This document shows, piece by piece, positions 12,135 to 25,500 of a DNA stretch of 64,000 nucleotides (its first letter is position 1; each line of letters starts with the position of its first letter). The translations under genes were made by a program, and so were the position numbers. Location: positions 58,962,048-59,026,047 of the forward strand of contig NC_030685.2 of the NCBI RefSeq assembly GCF_000004195.4, written 5' to 3'. The notes under the pieces were generated by a model. That model was not told the origin of the DNA, made no database searches, and saw nothing but the letters and a program-made list of their open reading frames with translations. This stretch comes from Xenopus tropicalis (Eukaryota > Chordata > Amphibia > Anura > Pipidae).

Positions 12135-12616
12135 GGACATTCAAAAGCAGCATGAACAGTACTAGGTGCTCTAGTACTCAAGTTCTCCAGTTTCATAGTT
12201 GTCGTATTGGTTTTTTTATTGAGTTTTAATGAAATTATACAGCAATTTGTTTATATCAGGTATCAGATAAATGTGCTGATCAGACTGAGAGCGTATAATA
12301 GGGCACAGCGCGGCCATTCTTACCTGTATGGGCGCCATGAGCTGTGGATATGGGTCTATGCTACTCTTGGGGGTCAGTGCAACTAAATGCCCAGCAACAC
12401 CTTCATTTTATTTTATTCTTCTACTGGCACACTGTGTAAGAAGTGCCATTTATCAGCTATATAAATGATTAAGATTTCTATTTGTGCTTCATTTCACTTT
12501 AGCCTTTCTCTTTGCTTGTTTGGGTTGCCTAGCAACAACATTGCCGCCCTTTTTGGGCTTAAATTGTTGGTCTCTCACTGTGGTGTGGTATCCATGACGT
12601 AAGTTCCTGTGAGGAA

Positions 12617-12686
12617 CTGAATATTATTTCACATCTTCGTGACTCCTTGTGAAAATCCTGTGTGTGCCGTCACCCCATGCCTGTCT
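12617..12686 (+). repeat. dispersed repeat shared with 22,326-22,395
   Basis: About 70 bp beginning 'ctgaatattatttcacatc' is almost identical to a segment inside the Harbinger-like element at 22,326-22,395. It belongs to the sequence present in duplication unit A and absent from unit B, where a TA microsatellite lies instead. Confidence 0.6.
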
Positions 12687-12895
12687 AAATATATAATAAT
12701 ATATAAGTTGCTTGTTATGGCTAGTCTTTCCAAAACTGACTTACCCTCAAGATGGGCCCCTACTTAGAGTGCCATGCCCTCAGCTATACATAATCCTATC
12801 CTATATTTTAATTTGTATTACTTTTTAAACTCCCAATATCTACTGAATGTTTGGAAGCTTCTTCAAACATTTCTTTTCCCACGTTTCTTCTTCAT

Positions 12896-13390
12896 GTATG
12901 TATGTATGTATAACTTTATTTCTAAAGCGCCACAAGGGTACGCAGCGCTGTACAGTCTTACAGAATACAAAATTACACACAGGGAGGACAAGTGATATAA
13001 TAAATAAATACAATAAATACATATATGTATATATATATATATAAGTGCCATGTGGTATGAGACACAGTAGGAAGGAGGTCCCTGCCCCGTAGAGCTTACA
13101 ATCTGAGTGGTTGGGTAACATACAGGCACAAACTGGAAGGTAAGAGTGCACCAGGTATGGGCATTTGCCCTTAAGCGCAGGACTGGGCAAAATAGTGTTT
13201 TAGTGCTCCAGAAGGTAACAGCTGAGCTTTTTCTTAAAGAGAGTGGGTGAGTTTTCCCTACGGAGAGATTCAGGGATAGAGTTCCAGAGGTAAGGAGCAG
13301 CTAGATAGAAAGGTTTAAGACGAGAGAGCGCAATGGGTGTGGATGGTGTAAAAAAACGGAGGCTCTGAGAGGAGGGCAGGGGATGACCAT
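12896..13390 (-). mobile_element. 3' end of a non-LTR retrotransposon
   Basis: Read on the minus strand, 13,406-13,200 encodes a C-terminal tail of the kind that ends CR1/L2/Rex-type reverse transcriptase ORFs (PYLWNSIPESLRR, then SPTLFKKKL). A short 3' untranslated part follows, with 'gcgctgcgtacccttgtgg' and a terminal TGTATGTA-like microsatellite at about 12,896-12,912. The element is severely 5'-truncated. Duplication unit B shows the uninterrupted site ('ttcttcattacctatt' near 15,880-15,893), so the insertion is directly demonstrated. Confidence 0.75.
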
Positions 13391-15151
13391 TACCTATTAA
13401 AATCAAAAAAGCCAGTTGGCACTTTGTAGGCTGTTTTGCAGGTAAATATTTAAAAATGTAAGTATTTATAAAACAAACACACTAAATGATTCAAGCTTCA
13501 AGTATCATGCAATGTTTATATTCAGTTTAACAGTTAAACCTAAGAGGGTTCTTGGTTAGCTCCCTCTTTTAGTCTTCTTTTTAGGCCCCTACAGTGCTAG
13601 GCTGCCCACACCGGGAGGGAGATCCTGGTTCAGGGGGCCATGTTGTGGCACTCTCATGCACATAGGGAGCCATGTGACTTTCTATAAAGCTATAGAAAGT
13701 AGAATGCAACCATTTTTGGCCACAGATGCTATTTTTGTTTTATTTATTTAATCTGAAATATAAATGTGAATATTTGGATTCAACTTGGTATTCAGCAAAC
13801 CTTTTGTAGAGGATTTTGTATCATGCTGAATCCAACACTATAAATTCTTTGCATATTTGTTTATTTCTTTTAGAAAAGAATTGGTTTCCAAGGCCCAAGA
13901 CAGAAATATAAAAGGAGTCATTTACATCCTCAGTGTACAAAATGCACATTTCAGACCCAACTGTTGTGTTTATTACCCACAATGCCTCATTTTCCCCATA
14001 ATTCCAGGACCACTGCATCCACAAAAGGCAGATAGGCCTGTAGCAATTACAGTCAGCTAAATCTGCACACTTGCCACCCAAACTGTGTCATCTCCTTTGG
14101 CGATTACCTTCAAAACTATGTTTGCCCAATTCTTTTAAGTGCAAGTTCACTATGGCAACTGACCAAGTGGCAACCATGGGACTACCCCCAACTTCAAGGT
14201 GGTGGTAGCTCCAGGGTTCCCCTGGAATTCACTATGCTCAATTAGTAACAGATAGAAGGATGGGCAGTTGTGCAACTGACTGTGATAACTTTTTTGTTCT
14301 TGTGCAATTTAGTTAACGACCCCTTAAATTTTTCCCCAAGGAAATGCCCCTAAAAAAATTGCATAAAAAACTGCTGATACTGACAACAAATAAATCAGAT
14401 TCTGATGTATTTCTTATCACTCATGTCAAATTACTCTTATAATTAAAAAGTAACTGAATAAAGATTAAAATTTAGTTTTTAAGATTTACACTCATAGTAC
14501 CCGTACTAACCGCAAACAGCTCTGGGCTTTGCTGTAAGCGGCAACACACTAAATAAGCAAATAGCCGAAAATCACATTTTTACCTTGTGCTTCTTGGGTA
14601 TACAAAGGATTATATAAAAGCACCTTGTGCTCCTTTAGAATTTTGTAAACACTGTTATTAAGGCAAGCTTTGCATCGTCCCAAAATCTTGTTTCTGCTCC
14701 ACAATCTGGCACCAGATGGCCATGTACAAGATACAAAAATGCAATGACATCTAAAGTGCTAAATGGAAAATTTAAGTAATTGCCTGAGCCATAGATGCGA
14801 GACAGACAATATATGACAATATATGATTGACAGCTCAGTTTTTTAAATACATTTATAACACGTATGAATGTTTTAATTAAAAAAAGAATTTGGGTTTCAT
14901 GTTTTATCTGCAAAAAACTTTTTTTTTTAGACAGAAATGGGATTTTGTTGTATAAATCCATCCTTGTTCACTTTTTCCTTTCTTCTAATGTAGGCCAAAC
15001 CAGATTAGGATTGCCAACTTTATTTAAGATAATGAGATACAAGGGTCCAATACCTTTTTTATTAGAACATACCCCTGTGGGTGACTGCATTAGTAGTGTT
15101 CCTACAGAACCATGAAGGACCACTGAAATGGTTGGAGCTGCACAGTCCTTA

Positions 15152-15564
15152 TTAAAGGAGAAGGAAAGGCAAAGTCATTTGGGGTGCCAAAATGTTAGGC
15201 ACCCCTAAGTGACTTTAATCGCTTACCTTGTACCCCGGGCTGGTGCCCCTGTACGGAGAAAACAGCACCAGCCTGGGGTACCTGGAGTGCAGCGCTTCCT
15301 CCTTCCCTTTCCGAAAATGCCAGCGGTCGGCGCATGCGCAGTAGAGTGAAAAGCCGACTTTTCTGTTAAAGTTCGGCTTTTCACTCTACTGTGCATGTGC
15401 ACGCAGGGAACCAGGAAGGAGGAAGCGATCGCTGCTACCCCGGGCTGGTGCTGGTCTCTCCTAACAGGGGCACCAGCCCGGGGTAAAAGGTAGGCGATTA
15501 AAGTCACTTGGGGTGCCTAACATTTTGGCACCCCCAAGTGACTTTGCTTTTCTTTCTCCTTTAA
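15152..15564. mobile_element. TTAA-flanked hairpin MITE, duplicate in unit B
   Basis: Same element as 11,774-12,134, bounded by TTAA at 15,152-15,155 and 15,561-15,564. It keeps about 50 bp more of the right-hand 'aagtcacttggggtgcc' arm than the unit A copy, so the unit A copy has an internal deletion near its right end. Confidence 0.8.
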
Positions 15565-15649
15565 GGACATTCAAAAGCAGCATGAACAGTACTAGGTGCT
15601 CTAGTACTCAAGTTCTCCAGTTTCATAGTTGTCGCATTGGTTTGTTTAT

Positions 15650-15650
<1 letters not shown>

Positions 15651-15696
<46 letters not shown>
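15651..15696. repeat. (TA)n microsatellite
   Basis: Uninterrupted TA dinucleotides. Unit A has several hundred bases of other sequence at the same place, ending in 'ctaaatatataataatatat'. Confidence 0.9.
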
Positions 15697-15698
<2 letters not shown>

Positions 15699-17381
15699 TT
15701 GCTTGTTATGGCTAGTCTTTCCAAAACTGACTTACCCTCAAGATGGGCCTCTACTTAGAGTGCCATGCCCTCAGCTATACATAATCCTATTCTATATTTT
15801 AATTTGTATTACTTTGTAAACTCCCAATATCTACTGAATTTTTGGAAGCTTCTTCAAACATTTCTTTTCCCATGTTTCTTCTTCATTACCTATTAAAATT
15901 AAAAAAACCAGTTGGCACTTTGTAGGCTGTTTTGCTGGTAAATATTTAAAAATGTAAGTATTTATAAAACAAACACACTAAATGATTCAAGCTTCAAGTC
16001 TCATGCAATGCTTTTATTCAGTTTAACAGTTAAACCTAAGAGGGTTCTTGGTTAGCTCCCTCTTTTAGTCTTCTTTTTAGGCCCCTACAGTGCTAGACTG
16101 CTCACACCGGGAGGGAGATCCTGGTTCAGGCGGCCATGTTGTGGCACTCTCATGCACATAGGGAGCCATGTGACTTTCTATAAAGCTATAGAAAGTAGAA
16201 TGCAACCATTTTTGGCCACAGTTGATGCTATTTTTGTTTTATTTATTTAATCTGAAATATAAATGTGAATATTTGGATTCAACTTGGTATTCAGCAAACC
16301 TTTTGTAGAGGATTTTGTATCATGCTGAATCCAACACTATAAATTCTTTGCATATTTGTATATTTCTTTTAGAAAAGAATTGGCTCCCAAGGCCCAAGAC
16401 AGAAATATAAAAGGAGTCATTTACATCCTCAGTGTACAAAATGCACATTTCAGACCCAACTGTTGTGTTTATTACCCACAATGCCTCATTTTCCCCATAA
16501 TTCCAGCACCACTGCGTCCAAAAAATGCAGGGCCTGTAGCAATTACAGTCAACTAAATCTGCACACTTGCCACCCAAACTGTGTCATCCTTTGGCGATTA
16601 CCTTCAAAACGATGTTTGCCCAATTCTTTTAAGTGCAAGTTCACTATGGCAACTGACCAAGTGGCAACCATGGGACTACCCCCAACTTCAAGGTGGTGGT
16701 AGCTCCAGGGTTCCCCTGGAATTCACTATGCTCAATTAGTAACAGATAGAAGGATGGGCAGTTGTGCAACTGACTGTGATAACTTTTTTGTTCTTGTGCA
16801 ATTTAGTTAACGACCCCTTAAATTTTTCCCCAAGAAAATGCCCCTAAAAAATTGCATAAAAAACTGCTAATTACTCTAATAATTAAAAAGTAACTGAATA
16901 AAGATTAAAATTTAAGTTGTACACTCATAGTACCCGTACTAACCACAAACAGCTCTGGGCTTTGCTGTAAGCGGCAACACACTAAATAAGCAAATAGCCG
17001 AAAATCACATTTCTACCTTGTGCTTCTTGGGTATACAAAGGATTATATAAAAGCACCTTGTGCTCCTTTAGAATTTAGAGAAATATCTGCACAAGCGAAA
17101 TCTCCACCGAGGTACTATTTATTTCATTATTCATATATTTATTTTACATGGGCTTCTTTATCAACTTTAAACGTTTATAGTCAAGATTTTACTGACCAGC
17201 TTCACAGGTCCACAAAACTGATCCCCTGTTAACATAAGCGAGAGCAATCATGTTATCGTTAGTATTGTTATTATTAACACTAGCATAAACTACACCACTT
17301 CTGGCCTAATTTATTCATCATTATCTCTCCACTGCTTCAACACTGTAACTCTTCATCTCAAACATATTTAACCTTTTACAG

Positions 17382-20300
17382 ATGGCTGTAGAAATATTTC
17401 AAGACAAGGAATTCTCTGAAACTTACCAAGCTGGCATGATAACAGAATCTTCAAAAGTTTTGAATGTGGTTATGTCGTATTTGGAAGAAAAGGTAAGAAG
17501 TTGTATTTTTATCCACACAAAGAAGGAAATAGATAATCAATATATTCACAGTCCACTGTATCTTTCTAGAGAATAAGCTTTCACAGCTTATAAAGTTAGA
17601 CACTACACTTAGCTACTTACATGCACACCTGCTTTTTTTAAATGTTTAGCTGTTTTAATAATTTTTACTTATTTATACAGTAATAAATGGCAAATCATAG
17701 CCAGGCTTAAGATGATAGAGACCAAACAGTATGAAGGAGTTTGGTTTTACTGCTGCCAAGTTCATTGCCGCTGGACCTTTAGATTGAGAACTTGCTTGTC
17801 CCAGCTTGAAATGCATTAACACTAACCAGTTCCTAAATGGTGATTTAAGAACAGCTTGTTTCTTATTTCATGTCTGACAATGAATTGATAATTCTGCTTT
17901 CTTCAACACAGAAAGGGAAGCCATTTGAGCTGGCAGTTGATGTTGGCTGTGGAACAGGGAGGTCCACACAGGCTCTGGCTCCACATTTTCAGAAAGTGAT
18001 TGGAATAGATATAAGTGACTCTCAATTATGTGTGGCCAGAAGATTTAATTCACATGAAAACATCTCTTACCAGTAGGACATCTTCCCATCTTTCTTTTTT
18101 TATTTTTAGTGCTGCTAAACAAAATCGAGAACTGGGAGTTAAGTGGAAAATTCTGGTACTTTCTACCCCATAAATGTCAAAAAATATGAAATCAAAAGTC
18201 AAAGTTTATTTTGTACAGTTGACACCATATTCACACCCATACACAATGTTTCAGGGAAGTGTGTAACACAAGCATATCCTTAGGTGGTTAGTAGTGATGA
18301 GCAAATCTGTCCCATTTCGCCGAAAAACTCGAAAAAAATTAGCAAAATGGCGAAAAATTATATATGTCAAAACAAATTGTCATGCACCTCAAAAATATTG
18401 TTGCATGCGTCAAAAAAATGATGCACATGACAATTTTAAAAACGCACATGCTTTTTTTATCATGCATCAATTTTTTTTTTAAATAGAATTGTTTTGACAC
18501 CTATGTGGCTTTATGCAGACTAGTTACCAAAAAGTACAGGTACTGTTTTATTATTACAGAGAAAAATGAAATCAGGGCAGGACAGAGGGCTGATTTTAAT
18601 ATTCAATGCGTAATAAGTACATGTATGTAAAAAACTAGGCTAGCCAAGTGGCATAATAATTACAGTGAAAAATTCACTGAAATGTCCATATTTAATACCA
18701 CATTCTGTCCCACTGAAGAAAAATGAATCTCTTTTCAATAGGATTGCCCAAGCCGAAGAACTCCCTCTGGAAGATGCTTCAGTGGATCTGATTAATGCGG
18801 GCCTTGCTGCCCATTGGTTCAATCCAGAGAAATTTGTACAGGAAGCAGCTCGAGTTCTTAAAAATGGAGGCTGTTTGGCCTTAAATTCTTTCGCATTGGT
18901 ATTTGAGATTCAGTATAAGGACAAGTCAAAGGAACTAACTGCTGTCTTTAACGAGGTGAGAAAAAGCAATTTTTTTGGTTAAGTACGTTATTAATAGGGA
19001 TGTCCAATGAAAAACTGCTTTTGCATAATAAAATACACCTGGATTCTAAACAACCTTCCAATATACATTCATTGAAAAAATGCAGTGGTTAAACTTATTT
19101 GTAAATTAACAGTAAAACAGTTCACATTACGCAACTTTCTAAATGTGCACACCCTTTAGATGTCACTGGCTTGGTTACTATAAAATAGCAGCAAACGGAT
19201 TTGAATCTCCCACTCCATTTTCCTTGGGTCTTTAAATAATTTTTTCATTTTGAATCTAAGAATCTGAAAAAACCTCAGCATGGATATTTGTTTTGGGCAC
19301 ATCTACCTGCAGGCCACTAGATGGGCAGCCCTGCTCTATGAAATTCCGTGTCATATAAAAATACAATGGTAATGTAATACAAGTCATTAAGTTTGCACCA
19401 GATCTAGTAACCCACAGCAAAAGATGTTGCTTTCAAACAAGAGACCTAGTGCAAACTTTATGACTTCTATTTCATTACATTACATGTAATCTAATGATTA
19501 TTTTGGGTTTGTATATCACTTTTGATAGGTAAACTTTTTATTATTGTGTTGATGCAAAAACAGAATAAACAGGATAAACAGCAGTTACCAGATTGATGTA
19601 CAGTATGTCAGTAAGTCCTACTTAATGCATTAGTGCTCCCATTTATACTGTGCAAATTCTTCCTATGCAACTTTTTCATTTTGAAAAATAATCTAGAAAT
19701 ACTATTAAAGGGGCCCTCAAGGGATTTTGCCAGGGTTCCTTCAGCAGGAGAACTGGACAACTGCTTCCTTTCTTATTTCTGTAAGGTAGAGGTATTCACA
19801 ACAGACACTGGGCCCGATTCACTAAAGTGCGATAAAATTTACTGCACGCTTTTTTGCGTTAAATAAGTCGCGATAATTAGCGCGCGATTCACCATAGTAT
19901 TATCGCGTGCGTTAAGTCGCCATTTGCGCTGAAAAGAATACGATCGCATGATTCACAAACACTTAGGCGCGCTAAATATCGCATTGGTCTATGCGAAAAT
20001 TAACACCTACTACAGGCAGGCGAAAAATTATAGAAAGTACAGTAAATGAGTTTTTGGCAATAAAATATGGACTTACAGTGTTATTTATTCAAGTATGTGT
20101 TACATAGTTACATAGGGTTGAAAAAAGACCATCAAGTTCAACCCATCCAAGTAAACCCAGCACACACAACCCACACCAACCAATCCATACACCCACATAC
20201 ACAAACCACACATACAACCACCAACACTAAGGGGCTGATTTACTTACCCACGAACGGGTCGAATGGAGTCCGATTGCGTTTTTTTCGTAATGATCGGTAT

Positions 20301-22486
20301 TTTGCGATTTTTTCGTATGTTTTGCGATTTTTTCGGATTCTTTACGAATTTTTCGTTACCAATACGATTTTTGCGTAAAAACACGAGTTTTCGTATCCAT
20401 TACGAAAGTTGCGTAAAAAGTTGCGCATTTTTCGTAGCGTTAAAACTTACGCGAAAAGTTTTAACGCTACGAAAAATTCGCAACTTTTTACGCAACTTTC
20501 GTAATGGATACGAAAAACTCGCGTTTTTACGCAAAAATCGTATTGGTAACGAAAAATTCGTAAAGAATCCGAAAAAATCGCAAAACATACGAAAAAGTCG
20601 CAAAATGTTCGTTTTCAAGTCGGAACTTTTCCAATTCGGGTCGGATTCGTGGGTTAGTAAATCAGCCCCTAGCTGTAGATATTAGTATCACAATAGCCTT
20701 GGATATTCTGATCAAGAACTCATCCAGGCCCCTCTTAAAGGCATTAACAGAATCTGCCATTACCACATCTCTAGGAAGGGCATTCCCCAACCTCACTGCC
20801 CTCACCGTGAAAAACCACCTACGCTGCTTCAAATGGAAGCTCCGATCCTCTAATCTAAAGGGGTGACCTCTGGTGCGTTGATTGTTTTTATGGGAAAAAA
20901 GAACATCCCCCATCTGCCTATAATCCCCTGTACTTGTACAGAGTAATCATGTCCCCTTGCAAGAGCCTCTTTTCCAGAGAAAACAACCCCAACCTCGACA
21001 GTCTAACTTCATAGTTTAAATCTTCCATCCCCTTAACCAGTTTAGTTGCACGTCTCTGCACTCTCTCCAGCTCATTAATATCCTTCTTAAGGACTGGAGC
21101 CCAAAACTGCACTGCATACTCAAGGTGAGGCCTTACCAGGGACCTATAAAGAGGCAAAATTATGTTTTCATCCCTTGAGTCAATGCCTTTTTTTTTTTTA
21201 TACAAGACAGGACTTTATTTGCTTTAGTAGCCACAGAATGACACTGCCTGGAATTAGACAACTTGTTATCAACAAAAACCCCCAGATCCTTCTCCATTAA
21301 GGATCCCCCCAACACACTACCATTCAGTAGATAGTTCGCGTTTATATTATTTCTACCAAAATGAATAACTTTGCACTTACCAACATTGAACCTCATTTTC
21401 CAGTTTGCTGCCCAGTTTTCCAATTTTGTCAAATCGCTCTGCAAAGCGGCAGCATCCTGCATGGAACTTATAGTTTTGCATAATTTTGTGTCATCAGCAA
21501 AAATAGAAACAGTACTCTCTATGCCCTCCTGCAGGTCATTAATAAACAAGTTTTACTAAAGTCTTGGCATGTATGGAATTTCGCTACTAATATACAGTAC
21601 TATCGCTGTAAATATTTAGTCGCGATAATATACAGTAATATAGCGGTGAATATGTTGTCGCGATAATATACAGTACTATAGCGGTAAATATTTAGTCGCG
21701 ATAATATACAGTACTATAGCGGTAAATATTTAGTCGCACAAAATACATTTCGTCGCGACTTTGTAATCTCGCGATTTGCGGACATTTTGTGGCGATTTTG
21801 TAATCTCGTGACATGTGCGACTTGGGGCCATTTTGTGTCATTGAGCCTGCAGTCACACTACAGAGAGGATCATGCCTGGGGTTTCTTATCTGCTACCAGG
21901 GGAGAGGGGCTATATTATCACCATGCTCCTGCACTCAGGATATGACGGCCCGCCGCTGGGGCCCTTAGGGGTCCATGAGAGGAAGAGGGCGATCCTGCGC
22001 GAGCTTAGAGAAGGTTTGCTTGCTGGGTTTGCCCTTGATGTGGACCTCCGCCAGCTCCAGCGCCTATGGTCTGACCTGAAGCGCAGGAATTCAGACCTGG
22101 TGGCTGAAATAGCGGAAGGTAATTATTCTACTTTATTATGCTTTTACAGTATACGTTCAGTAAAAGATTTAGCAAGTAATTTGAACTAAAGGTACAAATG
22201 TAAGAAATGTCAGGGATGACGAAAGTAACATAGTAACATAGTAAGTTGGGTTGAAAAAAGACATACGTCCATCACGTTCAACCATAATGCCAGTGAGGAA
22301 CTGAAACATTGGTCACAATAAACCTCTGAATATTATTTCACATCTTCGTGACTCCTTGTGAAAATCCTGTGTGTGCTGTCACCCCATGCCTGTCTAGATT
22401 TTGTTTTGCCACAGGCACCCAGGTATTATTGTTCCTTATGGTGTGCAGCTTCCCAGCACTTCGTATTGTATATATATATATACACA

Positions 22487-22533
<47 letters not shown>

Positions 22534-25500
22534 AATATATTACACAAAATAACATCTTGCAATACTATCTCACAGAACTTCAGCTGGCGCCTCTTTCCCA
22601 GGCACAACCAAAGGCCCTCCAGGCTCCTTTGGCCCACCAGGCTCCACCAGCCCCCGAGGCCCGACCTCCACCGGCCCCAGAGGCCCAACCTCCGGCCCCA
22701 GAGGCCCAACCACCGGCCCCAGAGGCCCGACCTCCGGCCCCAGGACCAGCGGCCCCCGAGGCCCCGGACACCCCCCCTTGATTCCTCCCCCAGTTTCCCC
22801 CCAGGCCCCGGACTCCCCCCAGGCCAAGCGCTGGGCGCCAGGTTCTCCTGCGGACGAGGGACCATCAGTGCAGGAGGCCAACATCCAGGCTGAGCTGGCC
22901 CAGCTCCGGGGGGAAGTGGACGAACTAAAGAGGGACATGCGAGAACTCAAGGGCAGCAAGCCCTAAGTTTTATTTTCTCTATTTTTTCCCCTTTATTTGT
23001 TAAATTAAAAGTTTTTATTTTTCTACATTTGAACTGAGTAATGTCTAATTATTTTTCCTTCCTTGATATGGTATTCTATACTTTCATGTAGTTTCCCCTA
23101 CACTCTTACATTTATCAGTAACAGCATCAATATGCTATATGGTTTAAATGTTTGCAAATATTCTGCCAACAATTTAATCTTTAGCCCATTTTGCTGAATA
23201 GTAAAACTTGCGTTAATTAGTACGTAGCGTATTTTCTGGTGAGTGTGATAACTGCCAATCAAATGTTTTGTTGCCAGAATAATTGCAATATTATATTTGT
23301 CCCCATTTAATAAAGTGCCCATAACATATTTGCCATTTATTCTGTGTCTAAAATCTCCCACTTAATTTAAGCCACTTTAGCAAACGGACCCCTAAGTATT
23401 TGGCTAAATATTCTTAAATGCCCCCCCCCCCCTATTTTATTATCTCTAGCACTTCTTTTTTTTTTTCTTACTTAGATTTTTATTGTTTTTGGGAGTTTTT
23501 TTGGGCAAATAAACATTTAAACAGCACCTCTCTAGCACTCTGTGCTCTCCCAGGGCAAAATGTCGGCAGTTTTATGCTGCCGATTGTCGCATGCGTAATG
23601 TCGTGACAATTAGCGCTTGCGATAAATAGCGTGCATGCGAAAAATACCGTGCACGCTATTTATCGCGACAAAATTATCGCATGAAATACCGCGCGTAAAA
23701 TAGCGCAAGTATGCTTATAGTGAATCGTGCGAAAAGTCACGAAAATTAAGACGCGATAACATTTTTACCGCACGCTATAAATAGCGCACGTTTTATCGCA
23801 CCTTAGTGAATCGGCCCCACTTTCTTCTCTTTAAGGCAGTTTATTCAAACACAGGGATGACCATTTCACTAAGAGAAAACACAAATCATAACTTCTGCTT
23901 ACTGGGCACTGACTTTACATATTTGATAAGTTCCATCATTAAACTGGGCATCTTGTGGAGTACCAGAAAGAAAACACCAATGTTTGGGGGTCACCCCTGT
24001 ATTCTCTAAAGTCCTTTATGAGATTGCTCAGCATTATGGCTTTTCTCAATTTCTTATTGACTCAGCCTCTCAGTCTCTTGGTCAAAGGCTCCCTCTGCTC
24101 CTTGCAGTGGCAGGCAAGACCCCCAGACCGTCTGGCAGTTCCTCGCACAGACAGGTAGCCTTCCTGCCCTGTGCCTTGCTCAGAGAGAGCTTCCTATCAT
24201 TCTCACTACAATTAAACAACTTGCCACAGGACAGCCTTCTACATTATAGATATCCTCTTATCTGAAAAACTCATGTCAAACCCCAAATATTTTTCATAAC
24301 AAATTTTAAACCAGAAGCTGATTTATGCACAGAATAGCACTGGACATTGCTTGATGCAGGACCTCTCAGCATAAGTGACAAACAGATAGACAACAGCTGT
24401 TGGTAGCTGTGCAAATGAGGGATCATAAGCATCACTGGCCTTATGAAAGCATTCTTTCTTTAAGCTTTTTTTCCATTCTTACACAAAAGGCCCTGCTCAC
24501 CAAGTCCAGAACTTAATGGCCCATACGGACAATCCAAAGTAAGGGAATGTGCTGAGAACCTAGAAATAGTGCTCTCAATAACGATTATATAACTATAATT
24601 AACAAAATATAACATATATACATATTTATATATTTTTAATTGCTAAGCCATATTTATTAATTCAAATTCTCATGATACAGGCTTGTGAAACTCTTTGGGA
24701 AATTGATAAGAAAGTTGCTGATAAAATAAAGGCTATGTATCCGGAATTATTCAGAGCCTTACCATTTACAGATAAGCAGAGGTGAGAAACAAATGCAAAT
24801 ATAGAAGCTATAATTAAAATATAAAGCTAAATAGAATACATTGTTAATATAGAGATTATATGATATAATTTGATATTTATTTCCTATCCCTGATATCAGG
24901 CCAGATTTAAAATGATGAGAAAACTTAATTTAATGGTTTATTATGTGAAAACGCCATTGATGTCTATAGGACTGGGACTGAACTAAGAGTTAATTTTTTC
25001 AAACTGAATATGGCCTGTTGGGGATTTTTATAATAATAATTTTAACTTGACTTGGTTATACACAGAAAGTGTTCACATATTAACACTGTAACATACAAGA
25101 AATCCCTACAAAAAATGTCACAGGTCTTTCAGATATTAAACCAACCTGAGAGAACTAAAATACCAGAGCTGTTCAAAACCCCTGCCAATCCACAATTCAA
25201 TTCTCAAATAAGTAAACAATAGTAAAAAAATGAAAAAAACTGTAATTCAGAGACCAGTGGCTCCAGGGAAAAGACACAGTTAAACAAATGCAGCAGTGGG
25301 GTAACAACAGGGGGAGTAGAAGCTGTGAAACACAGGAACAACACAAGGTGATCAGGGGTCCTGCTCATCGTGTTGAGGGAGCTGAAATTATTTTTAGTGT
25401 GGGCAAAAATTATGCCCTTGATAGGAAGCCAAGTTCTAACTTGCATTTCCTTCCTCCATAGCCGTGTAAGTTTTATTTATTTATTTACTTATGTATCTTG

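Larger units (their letters stand above)
11257..14640. repeat. tandem duplication unit A upstream of methyltransferase copy 2
   Basis: Unit A is repeated head to tail by unit B (14,641-17,076). The unit starts at 'tttgtaaacactgttattaa' and ends at 'cttgtgctcctttagaa'. The two units are very similar along most of their length but differ by large insertions: A alone carries a LINE fragment at 12,896-13,390 and extra sequence at about 12,222-12,700. A diverged relative of the unit lies at 36.7-39.4 kb. No gene is contained. Confidence 0.85.
14641..17076. repeat. tandem duplication unit B upstream of methyltransferase copy 2
   Basis: Second copy of the 11,257-14,640 unit. It contains its own copy of the hairpin MITE and a TA microsatellite at about 15,651-15,696, and lacks the LINE insertion. 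It ends about 300 bp before the first coding exon of copy 2. Paired open frames (for example 13,857-14,060 and 16,356-16,556) arise only because the non-coding units are similar. Confidence 0.85.
19810..23818. mobile_element. 4.0 kb Harbinger-like DNA element with nested insertions
   Basis: The left end 'gggcccgattcactaaagtg' (19,810) and the right end 'ccttagtgaatcggcccc' (to 23,818) are inverted repeats, and the inversion continues through 'gcgataaaa'. The 3-bp duplication ACT flanks both ends (19,807-19,809 and 23,819-23,821), as for PIF/Harbinger-type transposition. Subterminal regions are rich in 'tcgcgataat' and 'tatcgc' motifs. Inside lie a two-exon ORF (21,872-22,966), four 38-bp repeats, a LINE fragment that itself carries a foldback MITE, and a TA microsatellite. 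I see no DDE transposase, so the element probably needs one in trans. It sits in intron 3 of methyltransferase copy 2. The superfamily call is an inference from the target-site length and ORF type. Confidence 0.72.

Noticed and set aside
20263..20685. 140-codon open frame
   Set aside because: It lies wholly in a foldback MITE; the opposite strand has a mirror frame.
22557..22781. Pro/Ala-rich open frame overlapping exon 2 of the Harbinger-like ORF
   Set aside because: Using the acceptor at 22,602 keeps another frame open through to the coiled-coil end, so this frame is probably a shadow. It would need a frameshift to reach the same end.
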